Shown here: positions 1 through 6,620 of the stretch, piece by piece
Layout of the letters: each line of letters opens with the position of its first letter
Position numbering within the stretch: the stretch's first letter is position 1
Source of the DNA: Patulibacter sp041648495
Lineage (GTDB): Bacteria > Actinomycetota > Thermoleophilia > Solirubrobacterales > Solirubrobacteraceae
Direction: 5' to 3'
DNA length: 14,420 nt
Assembly (NCBI GenBank): GCA_041648495.1
Contig: JBAZOW010000058.1
Location: 1-14,420 of the forward strand
Position numbers and translations under genes: made by a program
Notes under the pieces: generated by a model
Seen by the model: only the letters and a program-made list of their open reading frames with translations
Databases searched by the model: none
Told to the model about the DNA's origin: nothing

Positions 1-135
1 CGCGCCGGAGTCGACGACCCGGGCGATCGCGGCGTCGATCTCGGGGCGCAGCGCGCGGAGCGGCGTGACGGTGTCGAACAGCGGGACGGGCACGGCCGGG
101 ATGCTGACAGACCGAGCGGGTGCGATCGTGGCCAC
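1..135 (-). CDS. DegT/DnrJ/EryC1/StrS family PLP-dependent sugar aminotransferase, N-terminal fragment
   Basis: Only about the first 45 codons are present; the gene continues beyond the left edge on the minus strand. The translation contains PLFD and then LRPEIDAAIARVVDSGA, the typical opening of this family (usual form: VPLxDL...LRPEIDAAIxRVLDSGxFILG). The PLP lysine and other catalytic residues lie outside the window. Family members transfer an amino group from glutamate to a keto-sugar nucleotide in the cytoplasm. Two GTG starts are in frame, at 135 and at 93. The first gives an extra 14 residues and the second begins MPVPLFD, closer to many homologues, so the start is uncertain. It follows the 2-epimerase gene (stop at 184) by 48 or 90 nt on the same strand, suggesting one operon. 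The pairing of a WbpI-like 2-epimerase with a WbpE-type aminotransferase would fit 2,3-diamino-uronic acid synthesis, which is inference. Confidence 0.72.
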   Translation of the reverse strand, partial: MATIAPARSVSIPAVPVPLFDTVTPLRALRPEIDAAIARVVDSGA

Positions 136-183
136 CGGGACGGCGGCATCGCACCCGCCGTCTGCGACCCCGCCGTCGCGCCC

Positions 184-1284
184 TCAGCCGGCGGGGGTGG
201 GCGCGACCAGCCGCTCGATCGCCTCGACCACCCGCTGCCCCGCCCGGCCGTCGCCGTACAGCTCGGGCCGCGCGTCCGGCACGGCGCGGGCCACGGCGGC
301 GACCGCGGCCCCCGGGTCCAGATCGACCAGGTGGTTCCAGCCGACGTCGACCGTCTCGGTCCACTCGGTGGTGTCGCGCAGCGTCACGCAGCGCACGCCG
401 GCCAGGTAGGCCTCCTTCTGCACGCCGCCGGAGTCGGTCACCACCGTCTCCGCGCCGACCAGCAGGGTGGCGAAGTCCATCGGCCCGACCGGGTCGACCA
501 GCCGCACCCCGGGCGCCGAGCGCAGCCGCTCGTCGAGCCCGAACTCGTCCAGCCGCGCAGCGGTCCGCGGATGCAGCGGCAGGACCAACGGAACGTCGTC
601 GGAGGCGACCGCGGTCAACGTCTCGACCGTCGCGGCCAGCCGCTCGGGCGTGTCGACGTTGCCCGCCCGGTGCACGGTGGCCAGCCGGTAGCCGCCCGGT
701 CGCAGGTCGCGCGCCGCGAGCCACTCCGGCGCCCGCTCCCGCGCCCGCGGATGGATCATCAGCGTCACGTCGGTCATCACGTCGCCGACGTCGACCACCC
801 GGTCCGTCAGGCCCTCGCGCCGCAGGTTCTCGGTCGCGGCGGCGGTCGGGACCAGCAGCAGCGCCGAGAGGTGATCGCAGACCACCCGGTTGCGCTCCTC
901 GGGCATCCGCCGGTCGTACGAGCGCATGCCGGCCTCGACGTGGACCAGCGGGATCTGCAGGTCCGCCGCGACCAGCGCCGCGGCCAGCGTGGTGTTCGTG
1001 TCGCCGTAGACCAGCACCGCGTCGACCGGCCCGAGTCCGCGGATCAGGGTCTCGAGCTCGGCGATCATCCGCGAGGTCTGCGCCAGGTTGGTGCCGCCGC
1101 CGAGGGTCAGCTCGTGATCGGGGCGCGGCAGGTCCAGTTCGCGGAAGAAGATCGCCGAGAGCGTGTCGTCGTGGTGCTGCCCGGTGTGGATCAGGACCTC
1201 GTCGTGCCGCTCGCGCAGCGGCCGCGAGACCGCAGCGGCCTTGACGAACTGCGGGCGGTTGCCGACGACGGTGACGATGCGCAT
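184..1284 (-). CDS. wecB: non-hydrolysing UDP-N-acetylglucosamine 2-epimerase (WecB/WbpI family)
   Basis: 366 residues, the usual length for this family of GT-B-fold enzymes, which invert C2 of UDP-GlcNAc or a related UDP-sugar in the cytoplasm. Visible motifs are GNRPQFVKAA at 8-17, HTGQHHD at 33-39, VYGDTNTT at 92-99, HVEAGMRS at 115-122, MPEERNR at 127-133, TVHRAGN at 203-209, TDSGGVQKEA at 283-292 and RDTTEW at 303-308. The PQF variant near the N-terminus, the HTGQHHD form and the TEW ending are closer to WbpI-type epimerases acting on UDP-2,3-diacetamido-glucuronate than to classical WecB (GTRPE, TERPE). The substrate could therefore be a diaminouronate. The ATG at 1284 is chosen because homology begins there, although the reading frame stays open upstream. 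It lies 86 nt after the GMD-like gene and before the aminotransferase on the same strand, probably one transcription unit. Confidence 0.93.
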   Translation of the reverse strand: MRIVTVVGNRPQFVKAAAVSRPLRERHDEVLIHTGQHHDDTLSAIFFRELDLPRPDHELTLGGGTNLAQTSRMIAELETLIRGLGPVDAVLVYGDTNTTLAAALVAADLQIPLVHVEAGMRSYDRRMPEERNRVVCDHLSALLLVPTAAATENLRREGLTDRVVDVGDVMTDVTLMIHPRARERAPEWLAARDLRPGGYRLATVHRAGNVDTPERLAATVETLTAVASDDVPLVLPLHPRTAARLDEFGLDERLRSAPGVRLVDPVGPMDFATLLVGAETVVTDSGGVQKEAYLAGVRCVTLRDTTEWTETVDVGWNHLVDLDPGAAVAAVARAVPDARPELYGDGRAGQRVVEAIERLVAPTPAG

Positions 1285-1370
1285 CGCGGAGCATCGTGTC
1301 AGAGCCGCCGCGGGCCGGCACGGGGCGTCGCTCGGACGGCCGGGACTCGGCGCCACCCCGTCGACGCGAC

Positions 1371-2369
1371 TCAGCCGCGCGCGGCGCCGGCACCGGCCAG
1401 GTCGGCGTCGACCATCTCGCCGATCAGCGCGTCGAACGACGTCGCGGGCGTCCAACCGAGCGCCTCGCGGGCCCGGGTCGGGTCCCCGACCGGCGGGCAC
1501 GGCTCGGGACCGCGCACGAACCGGGGGTCGACCACGACCCGGTCGTGTCGCTCGCCGGTCGCGTCCGTCACGTACCGCTCGACCCCGGCCGCCGCGAACG
1601 CCGCGTCGACCAGGTCGCCGACGGTCCGCGGAACGCCGGACGCCAGCACGTAGTCGCCGGGCCGGTCGTGGCGCAGCGCCAGGACCATCCCGGCGACGAT
1701 GTCGCGGGCGTGCGACCAGTCGCGCACGGCGGACTGGTCGCCGAGCGTCAGCGTCTCCGCCCGTCCGGCCGCGATCGCCGCCACGCCCGCGGTGACCTTG
1801 CGCGGCAGGAATCGCTCGGGGCGGCGCGGGGACTCGTGGTTGAAGGTGATCGCCGAGACCAGGAAGCGGTCGTCGTGCGCGCGCAGGGTGCCGACCAGCC
1901 CGTGGGCGGCCAGCTTGGCCACGCCGTAGGGGCTGCGCGGCCGCTTCGGCGCCTCCTCGTCCTGGGGCGACACGCCCGCGTCGCCGAAGATCTCGCTCGA
2001 GCTGGCCACCAGCACCCGCACGTCGTCGAGCGTGCCGGCGGCGGCGAGCACCGCGGCGGTCCCGGTGACGATCGCGGCGGTGACCTCGGTCGGATCGCGC
2101 CACGAGTCGGGTACGAAGGTCGGCGCGGCCAGGTGGTAGATCTCGTCGGGCGCGACGTCGAGGATCGTGCGGCGCAGGGACGCCGGATCGAGCAGATCGG
2201 CGGCGACGAGCTCGATCTGACCGTCCAGGTGCCCGAGCCCCGCCGCGGCGAGCGCGCCGTCGGTCCGGCGGACCGTCCCGACCACCTGGTCGCCGCCCGC
2301 GACGAGCTGCTCGGCGAGGTACCCGCCGTCCTGGCCGGTGATCCCGGTGATCAGCACCCGGCGGCTCAT
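1371..2369 (-). CDS. gmd: GDP-mannose 4,6-dehydratase-like extended SDR
   Basis: 332 residues, slightly shorter than typical GMD (about 345-370). GMD converts GDP-mannose to GDP-4-keto-6-deoxymannose, the precursor of fucose, rhamnose and perosamine. Seen here: the NAD(P)-binding GITGQDG at 9-15; VRR at 33-35, the NADP-contact position; PDEIYHLAA at 74-82; SSSE at 123-126, holding the Ser/Thr and Glu of the catalytic set; SPYGVAK at 146-152 with Tyr148 and Lys152; and the GMD hallmark FNHESPRR at 176-183. The C-terminus has DPTRAREALGW, the usual GMD ending. The loop after HLAA is PTFVPDSW instead of the usual QSHV/QSFV, so the exact sugar base may differ. An in-frame TGA lies 6 nt upstream of the ATG, fixing the start. 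A weak GAGAG precedes it, and a TAGCCT -10 candidate sits 48 nt upstream. It is probably the first gene of the leftward operon. Confidence 0.85.
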   Translation of the reverse strand: MSRRVLITGITGQDGGYLAEQLVAGGDQVVGTVRRTDGALAAAGLGHLDGQIELVAADLLDPASLRRTILDVAPDEIYHLAAPTFVPDSWRDPTEVTAAIVTGTAAVLAAAGTLDDVRVLVASSSEIFGDAGVSPQDEEAPKRPRSPYGVAKLAAHGLVGTLRAHDDRFLVSAITFNHESPRRPERFLPRKVTAGVAAIAAGRAETLTLGDQSAVRDWSHARDIVAGMVLALRHDRPGDYVLASGVPRTVGDLVDAAFAAAGVERYVTDATGERHDRVVVDPRFVRGPEPCPPVGDPTRAREALGWTPATSFDALIGEMVDADLAGAGAARG

Positions 2370-2652
2370 CGGCTCTCAGAACCCGGTCCGGTGCTCCGTG
2401 CGGTCCGCATCACGTGGAGGCTAGTCGCGAGCCGCTAGGATCGCCTCGCGACGACCGGATCGCGACGCTTCGTCCCAGAGACAGACGTCCGCTGTATCCC
2501 GTATTCGCGGGGTTTTCCCTGCAACACCGCACCCATCGGGCCCGTTTACGCGCCCGACCGATATCGTTACCGCAACCTTTGGGCAGCTGCGGGGTTTCAT
2601 CTTCGTGACCCTGCTCCGTCGATCTCCCCCCTTCGACGCCCGGGTTTCCCCT
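2370..2652. promoter_or_regulatory. divergent intergenic region, likely holding promoters for both flanking genes
   Basis: This 283-bp stretch between two divergent genes is visibly less GC-rich than its neighbours, especially 2465-2660. It holds a minus-strand TAGCCT (2423-2418), plus-strand TANNNT candidates TAGGAT (2436-2441) and TATCGT (2562-2567), and the repeated string GCGGGGTTT at 2507-2515 and 2589-2597. If the glycosyltransferase starts at the ATG at 2653, its transcript would have a leader of about 80-200 nt, unlike the leaderless genes nearby. I recognise no known riboswitch fold. Confidence 0.4.
2418..2423 (-). promoter_or_regulatory. candidate -10 box (TAGCCT) for the leftward sugar-nucleotide operon
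   Basis: TAGCCT on the minus strand matches the actinobacterial TANNNT -10 pattern. The same hexamer precedes the dehydrogenase (3580-3585) and the right-end glycosyltransferase (13627-13632). It would give a leader of about 40 nt before the ATG at 2369. No clear -35 is visible. This is inference from pattern alone. Confidence 0.35.
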
Positions 2653-3564
2653 ATGCACGACGACAGGCACCCCGTCTCCAACGCTGACGTGCTCCGTGCG
2701 CTCACGGTCCCGCCGCCGCAGGTGGAGGTCCTGGGCGTGCCGATCGCCCTCACGACCTACGAGGGCACCGTCGCGTGGATCGACGCGATGGTCGCGTCCC
2801 GCCGCCAGGCCTACGTCTGCGTCGCCGCGACCCACACCGTGATGGCCTGCCAGGAGGACCCCGAGCTGCGCGAGGCCGTGCTCGGCAGCGCGCTCACCGT
2901 CCCCGACGGCCAGCCGCTGGTCTGGGCGCTCAACCTGCTCGGCCACGCCCAGCCCAACCGGGTCTACGGCCCGACGCTGATGGAGGAGCACTGCCGGCAC
3001 GCCGCGACCACTGGCACGCGGGTCTACCTCTACGGTGGCCGTGATCGCCAGGCGCTCGACACGCTGTCGCGCAACCTCCGCGCCCGCTTCCCCGGTCTGC
3101 AGATCGTCGGCAGCTGGTCGCCGCCGTTCCGCGCCCTCTCCGAGCAGGAGGAGGACCAGATCGCCGCCGAGATCAACGCGTCGCGCGCCGATGTCGTCTG
3201 GGTCGGGATCGGCGTGCCGAAGCAGGAGAAGTGGATGGCGCGGATGCGTCCCCAGCTCGATGCTCCGGTGCTGCTCGGCGTCGGCGCCGCGTTCGACTTC
3301 CACGCCGGCCTGGTCCCCCAGGCCCCGCTGTGGATCCAGTCGCGCGGCCTGGAGTGGCTGTTCCGGCTGATCCAGGAGCCGAAGCGGCTGTGGCGGCGCT
3401 ACGCCCGCTACAACCCGCGGTTCGTGCGGCAGTTCGGCCGACAGCTGATCCGTCAGCGTCGTTCCGGCCAGCCGGCCGCTCCGGTCGTCCGCTCCGGCCC
3501 GCCGCCGCGCCGCCGGCCGATCGCCGCCGCGCCGCACCAGCCGTTCACGCCCGCCGGGCGCTAG
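2653..3564 (+). CDS. WecG/TagA/CpsF family glycosyltransferase (GT26)
   Basis: 303 residues from the ATG at 2653. Family members move N-acetylmannosamine (TagA) or its uronic acid (WecG) from UDP onto an undecaprenyl-linked sugar at the inner membrane face. Seen: LGVPIALTTYE at 27-37; ATHTVMACQEDPELREAV at 59-76; LTVPDG at 81-86, with Asp85 at the position of the proposed catalytic Asp of TagA; VYGPTLM at 104-110; GIGVPKQEKWM at 185-195; GVGAAFDFHAG at 209-219; and EWLFRLIQEPKRLWRRY at 234-250, the membrane-docking C-terminal appendage. Residues from about 262 onward form a basic, Pro/Arg-rich tail of roughly 40 residues not typical of the family. A GTG at 2605 in the same frame would add 16 residues; neither start has a good ribosome site, and the ATG is preferred because family homology starts after it. 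The neighbouring 2-epimerase and dehydrogenase could supply its donor. Confidence 0.93.
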   Translation: MHDDRHPVSNADVLRALTVPPPQVEVLGVPIALTTYEGTVAWIDAMVASRRQAYVCVAATHTVMACQEDPELREAVLGSALTVPDGQPLVWALNLLGHAQPNRVYGPTLMEEHCRHAATTGTRVYLYGGRDRQALDTLSRNLRARFPGLQIVGSWSPPFRALSEQEEDQIAAEINASRADVVWVGIGVPKQEKWMARMRPQLDAPVLLGVGAAFDFHAGLVPQAPLWIQSRGLEWLFRLIQEPKRLWRRYARYNPRFVRQFGRQLIRQRRSGQPAAPVVRSGPPPRRRPIAAAPHQPFTPAGR

Positions 3565-3583
3565 CGCTCCCCCGGGCGCTAGC
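3554..3583. repeat. 12-bp direct repeat of a palindromic motif at the stop/start junction
   Basis: CCGGGCGCTAGC occurs at 3554-3565 and again at 3572-3583, an 18-bp period. The first copy contains the TAG stop of the glycosyltransferase gene and extends into a 10-bp palindrome GCGCTAGCGC (3558-3567). The second copy runs into the TAGCCT -10 candidate of the next gene. The two copies can also pair as an 8-bp stem (3560-3567 with 3576-3583) around an 8-nt loop. It could be an operator, a weak terminator, or a chance duplication. Confidence 0.5.
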
Positions 3584-3585
3584 CT
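3580..3585 (+). promoter_or_regulatory. -10 box (TAGCCT) for leaderless dehydrogenase transcript
   Basis: TAGCCT fits TANNNT and ends exactly 7 nt before the GTG start at 3593. That places the expected transcription start at the first base of the start codon. No Shine-Dalgarno sequence is present between them (TCCCTCC), which agrees with leaderless translation. Confidence 0.5.
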
Positions 3586-3592
3586 TCCCTCC

Positions 3593-4882
3593 GTGGATCT
3601 CGACGTCGCCGTCGTGGGCGTAGGCCGAGTCGGCCTACCCCTCGCTCTCGCCTTTGCCGACACCGGGTTGCGTACGCTCGGGGTCGACGTCAACGCCGAG
3701 ATCATCGCCGCCGTCGATGACGGTCGGATGCCGTTCGAGGAGCCCGGCGCCGAGGCGGTCATGGCGCGCGTGCGGGCCGCCGGCAAGCTGGAGATGTCGA
3801 GCGACGTGGCGCAGGCCGCCCGCGCCCGGCATATCGTGCTGACCCTCGGCACGCCGAGCTTCAGCCACATCGAGATCGACGTCAGTCAGATCCGCAGCGT
3901 GCTCGACGACCTGCTGCCGCACCTGCGCGAGGGCCACTGCCTGGTCCTGCGGTCGACGATCGCCCCCGGCACCACCGAGTTCGTCGCCGGATACCTGGAG
4001 ATGCACCGCGGGTTCACGGTCGGCGAGGACATCTTCGTCGCGCACGTCCCCGAGCGGATCGCCGCGTCGCGGTTCTTCCAGGAGATCTCGACGCTGCCGT
4101 GCATCGTCGGCGGGTACGGCGACCGCTCGGGCGAGGTCGCCGCCGAGCCGTTCGTCGCGCTCGGCGCCCCGATCGTCCAGACCACGCCGATCCAGGCGGA
4201 GCTGGCGAAGATCTGGACCAACATCCTGCGCTACGCGGAGTTCGCGCTGCCCAACCGCCTGATGATGGAGTGCGAGCAGTTCGGCGCCAACGTCTTCGAC
4301 GTGATCGAGCTGATCAACCAGGACTACCCGCGCGGCGGCATGAAGCTGCCCGGGATGACCGCCGGCACCTGCCTGCGCAAGGACTTCACGTTCAGCGAGG
4401 AGCGCTCGTCGGCCCCGGGCATGCTGCTCGCGGTCAGCCGGGTCCACGAGTCGGTCCCGCTGTTCCTGGTCGACGGGGTCCGGCGGCGGCTGCCGGAGAC
4501 CAGCTTCCGCGGACGCAAGATCGCCGTGCTCGGGCTGGCGTTCAAGTCCGACACCGACGACGAGCGCGACTCGCTCTCGTTCAAGCTGATCCGCCTGCTG
4601 GAGCGGGACCTCGCCCTGGTCGCCGCGCACGACCCGCACAGCCCGTCCTCGACGTTGACGCTCGAAGAGGCCGTCAGCGGCGCCGACGCCGTGATCCTGG
4701 CGACCAACCACTCGACCTGGCAGAACCCCGCCACCCTCGAGCGGATCGCCGCACTCGCGTCCCCCGGAGCGGTGCTCGCCGATCCGTGGAACACCTTCGG
4801 TCAGCACACGGTCTTCGGCGACGTGCAGGAGCTCTCGGCCGCCACGTCCGCGCCGTCGCCGACGGCCGGCAGCGCCGCCTGA
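3593..4882 (+). CDS. nucleotide-sugar dehydrogenase (UDP-ManNAcA/UDP-GlcNAcA/UDP-glucose dehydrogenase family)
   Basis: 429 residues, normal for the family. It oxidises the C6 hydroxyl of a UDP-hexose(amine) to the uronic acid with two NAD+. Seen: Rossmann motif VGVGRVGLPLALAFA at 8-22; acidic VDVN at 31-34 binding the NAD ribose; STIAPGTTE at 121-129; VPERIA at 152-157; LPCIVGG at 168-174; the central domain AELAKIWTNILRYAEFA at 202-218 with conserved Lys206; catalytic Cys260 in AGTCLRKD; and the C-terminal UDP-binding domain with LGLAFKSDTDDERDS at 313-327 and DPWN at 398-401. AGTCLRKD differs from the common GGxCLPKD, and Ser replaces the Pro that usually follows Arg-x-Ser. The GTG at 3593 is chosen as the first residue of the Rossmann strand, and it has a -10 box 7 nt upstream. 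Context suggests a WecC/WbpA-like role on a UDP-N-acetylhexosamine; the substrate cannot be fixed from sequence alone. Confidence 0.92.
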   Translation: MDLDVAVVGVGRVGLPLALAFADTGLRTLGVDVNAEIIAAVDDGRMPFEEPGAEAVMARVRAAGKLEMSSDVAQAARARHIVLTLGTPSFSHIEIDVSQIRSVLDDLLPHLREGHCLVLRSTIAPGTTEFVAGYLEMHRGFTVGEDIFVAHVPERIAASRFFQEISTLPCIVGGYGDRSGEVAAEPFVALGAPIVQTTPIQAELAKIWTNILRYAEFALPNRLMMECEQFGANVFDVIELINQDYPRGGMKLPGMTAGTCLRKDFTFSEERSSAPGMLLAVSRVHESVPLFLVDGVRRRLPETSFRGRKIAVLGLAFKSDTDDERDSLSFKLIRLLERDLALVAAHDPHSPSSTLTLEEAVSGADAVILATNHSTWQNPATLERIAALASPGAVLADPWNTFGQHTVFGDVQELSAATSAPSPTAGSAA

Positions 4883-4912
4883 GCCCAGCGACGGCGATCG
4901 GCCGCCGCCCCG

Positions 4913-6538
4913 TCAACCGTCGACGACGACCCCCGCCGGCGACGCCGGGACACCAACCGCGTCCCGGACCACGGTGACGAGCCCCGGCTCGTCGCGGGTG
5001 TCGACCAGCGGGATCACGGCGTCGCCCGCAAGGTCGGGCGGCGTCGGGAGATCCAACCACCTCGCGTGCATCAGGTCGAGCTCCCGCAGCAGCGCGCCAC
5101 GCAGCGCCGTGCCGCCGTCGCGCACGCCGAACGGCGTCCGGCCGTCCCAGCGGCCCAGCGACACGACCCGTCCCTCCGTCGGGCGCTCGCCGGTCCCACC
5201 CGGGGCGAACGCGACGTAGGCCGTGAACAGGTGCCGCAGCTCGGCCTCGATCGCGGGGTCGGCCGGGGTCAGCACCAGGTCGGGGCGAACGGACCGGACC
5301 GCGTCCGCGAGCGGCGTGGAGTCCGCGTCCCCCGCCCCGCGCTCCTCGAGGCGAACCTCGCCGCAGCGGATGACGTGCTCCCCGAGCCGCTCGAGCGCCT
5401 CGGCGGTCGCGCGGGGCGACGCTCCGGGCGCGGACGACTCGTCGTCGAGCACCAGCACCCGCAGCGGGCCGCGACGCGTGAACCGCTGCTGCGTGGCGGC
5501 GACCCGCACGTCCATCTCCCGCCCGCTGCTGATCCGGCCGGCGTGGCGCGTGCGGTAGTGCACCGCCACGACGGGCACCCGCACCGCGTCGCGGTCGCGC
5601 GTGGCGCGCACGATGAAGTCCCAGTCGCCGGCCTCGGACACCGGCTCGTCGTACGACGCGGTCGCCATGCCGACCCGGTGGGCGATCATGCCCTGGTCGA
5701 TGAAGTTGCGCAGCAGCAGCTGCTGGCGGTCCCAGACGTGCAGCGCCAGGATCGGCATGCGGTCCGGTTGCTGCTCCAGGTCGGTCGACATCGCGCCGTA
5801 GACCACGTCGCAGGCGGGCGCGTTCTCGAACGCCCAGATCAGCCCGCGCAACCAGAGCCGTCCGATCAGGTTGTCGTCGTCGAGGTAGGTCACGTACTCG
5901 CCGCGGGCGCGCCCGAGACCGATGTTGCGCGCCGCACCGCCCCCGCCGTTCCGCGCGCGCCGGAAGCCGCGGATCCGGGGATCGTCGTAGGACCGGATCA
6001 CCGCGGCGGTCTCCGGTCCGCTCCCGTCGTCGACCACCAGCAGCTCGAAGTTCTGGTGCGTCTGCTCCAGGACCGACGCGATCGCCTCCCGCAGCTGCTG
6101 CGGACGGTCGTGGGTCGGCAGCACGATCGAGACCAGCACGTCGGACGGCGGCAGGCGCTCGACCCAGGTCGAGGTGGCCAGGATCTCGCGGGCCACGCCG
6201 GCCTCGCGCAGCGGGTCGACGATCGCCGCGAGCCCGGCCACGACGGTGTCCTCCAGTCGGCCGAGCCGGGCGACCTCGCGGTCGGCGGCGCCCGTCAGAT
6301 CCGCGATCCGCAGCTCCAGCCGCGCCAGGCACTCCTGCGCCCCGACCAGCTCGTCCGTCAGCAGCTCGACCGAGGCCTGGAGCCGCGAGACGTCGTCCGT
6401 CGCGTCGGGCACGTCCAGGCGGGTCCGCACGCGTGCCGCGATCGCCCGCCGTGCCCCGACGTCGGCCCGTAGTCGGGCGATCTCCCGCCGTTCGCTCCGC
6501 ACGACCCGAGCGAGCTTCCGAATCTGAGCCGTACGCAT
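4913..6538 (-). CDS. family 2 glycosyltransferase with coiled-coil N-terminus and unassigned C-terminal domain
   Basis: 541 residues in three parts. Residues 1-120 are highly charged with leucine heptads, clearest at 50-105, so probably coiled coil; the first 35 residues are strongly basic. Residues 135-355 are a GT-A fold of family GT2: SIVLPTHDRPQQLREAI at 137-153, LLVVDDGS at 166-173, GGGGAARNIGLGRARGEYV at 198-216, the metal/nucleotide site YLDDDN at 218-223, and EAGDWDF at 302-308 matching the acceptor-side ED motif. Residues 357-541 start with a strand (LRVLVLDDE) and look like a second alpha/beta domain that I cannot assign; it lacks an obvious GT-B glycine-rich signature. There is no membrane segment, so the enzyme is probably cytoplasmic or membrane-associated. 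The ATG at 6538 has TATCTT 7 nt upstream and no Shine-Dalgarno. Its 3' end faces the dehydrogenase across only 30 nt. Confidence 0.88.
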   Translation of the reverse strand: MRTAQIRKLARVVRSERREIARLRADVGARRAIAARVRTRLDVPDATDDVSRLQASVELLTDELVGAQECLARLELRIADLTGAADREVARLGRLEDTVVAGLAAIVDPLREAGVAREILATSTWVERLPPSDVLVSIVLPTHDRPQQLREAIASVLEQTHQNFELLVVDDGSGPETAAVIRSYDDPRIRGFRRARNGGGGAARNIGLGRARGEYVTYLDDDNLIGRLWLRGLIWAFENAPACDVVYGAMSTDLEQQPDRMPILALHVWDRQQLLLRNFIDQGMIAHRVGMATASYDEPVSEAGDWDFIVRATRDRDAVRVPVVAVHYRTRHAGRISSGREMDVRVAATQQRFTRRGPLRVLVLDDESSAPGASPRATAEALERLGEHVIRCGEVRLEERGAGDADSTPLADAVRSVRPDLVLTPADPAIEAELRHLFTAYVAFAPGGTGERPTEGRVVSLGRWDGRTPFGVRDGGTALRGALLRELDLMHARWLDLPTPPDLAGDAVIPLVDTRDEPGLVTVVRDAVGVPASPAGVVVDG

Positions 6539-6545
6539 GCCGGGA

Positions 6546-6551
6546 AAGATA
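6546..6551 (-). promoter_or_regulatory. -10 box (TATCTT) for leaderless family 2 glycosyltransferase transcript
   Basis: On the minus strand TATCTT fits TANNNT and ends exactly 7 nt before the ATG at 6538. The seven bases between (TCCCGGC) contain no ribosome site. No convincing -35 can be seen upstream. Confidence 0.5.
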
Positions 6552-6607
6552 CGCCAGCCGCGCCCCGGGCCCGAGTGCGCGGACGGTCCGCGAACACGAT
6601 GGCTCGA

Positions 6608-6613
6608 TACGCT
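6608..6613 (+). promoter_or_regulatory. -10 box (TACGCT) for leaderless epimerase transcript
   Basis: TACGCT fits TANNNT and ends exactly 7 nt before the ATG at 6621. With the minus-strand box at 6551-6546 it makes a compact back-to-back promoter pair inside the 82-bp gap between the two divergent genes. Confidence 0.48.
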
Positions 6614-6620
6614 CCGCCGA

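Noticed and set aside
120..1244. Long plus-strand open frame, 374 codons, opposite the 2-epimerase gene
   Set aside because: The translation is a low-complexity Arg/Pro/Ala mixture without motifs. Such frames arise in very GC-rich DNA opposite real genes.
1285..2103. N-terminal extension of the 2-epimerase frame by 273 codons
   Set aside because: Epimerase homology begins at the ATG at 1284. The extension overlaps the GMD-like gene out of frame and is Arg/Gly-rich.
2465..2652. Possible riboswitch in the leader of the WecG/TagA gene
   Set aside because: I could not match conserved cores of known riboswitch classes by eye, and no long helix stands out.
2410..3870. 486-codon minus-strand open frame covering the WecG/TagA gene
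   Set aside because: No recognisable domain, and it runs antisense to a well-supported transferase and the start of the dehydrogenase.
4883..4912. Terminator between the convergent dehydrogenase and glycosyltransferase genes
   Set aside because: Only a 5-bp stem (CGGCG/CGCCG at 4892-4907) is present, common by chance at this GC content, and it lacks the core of the other two hairpins.
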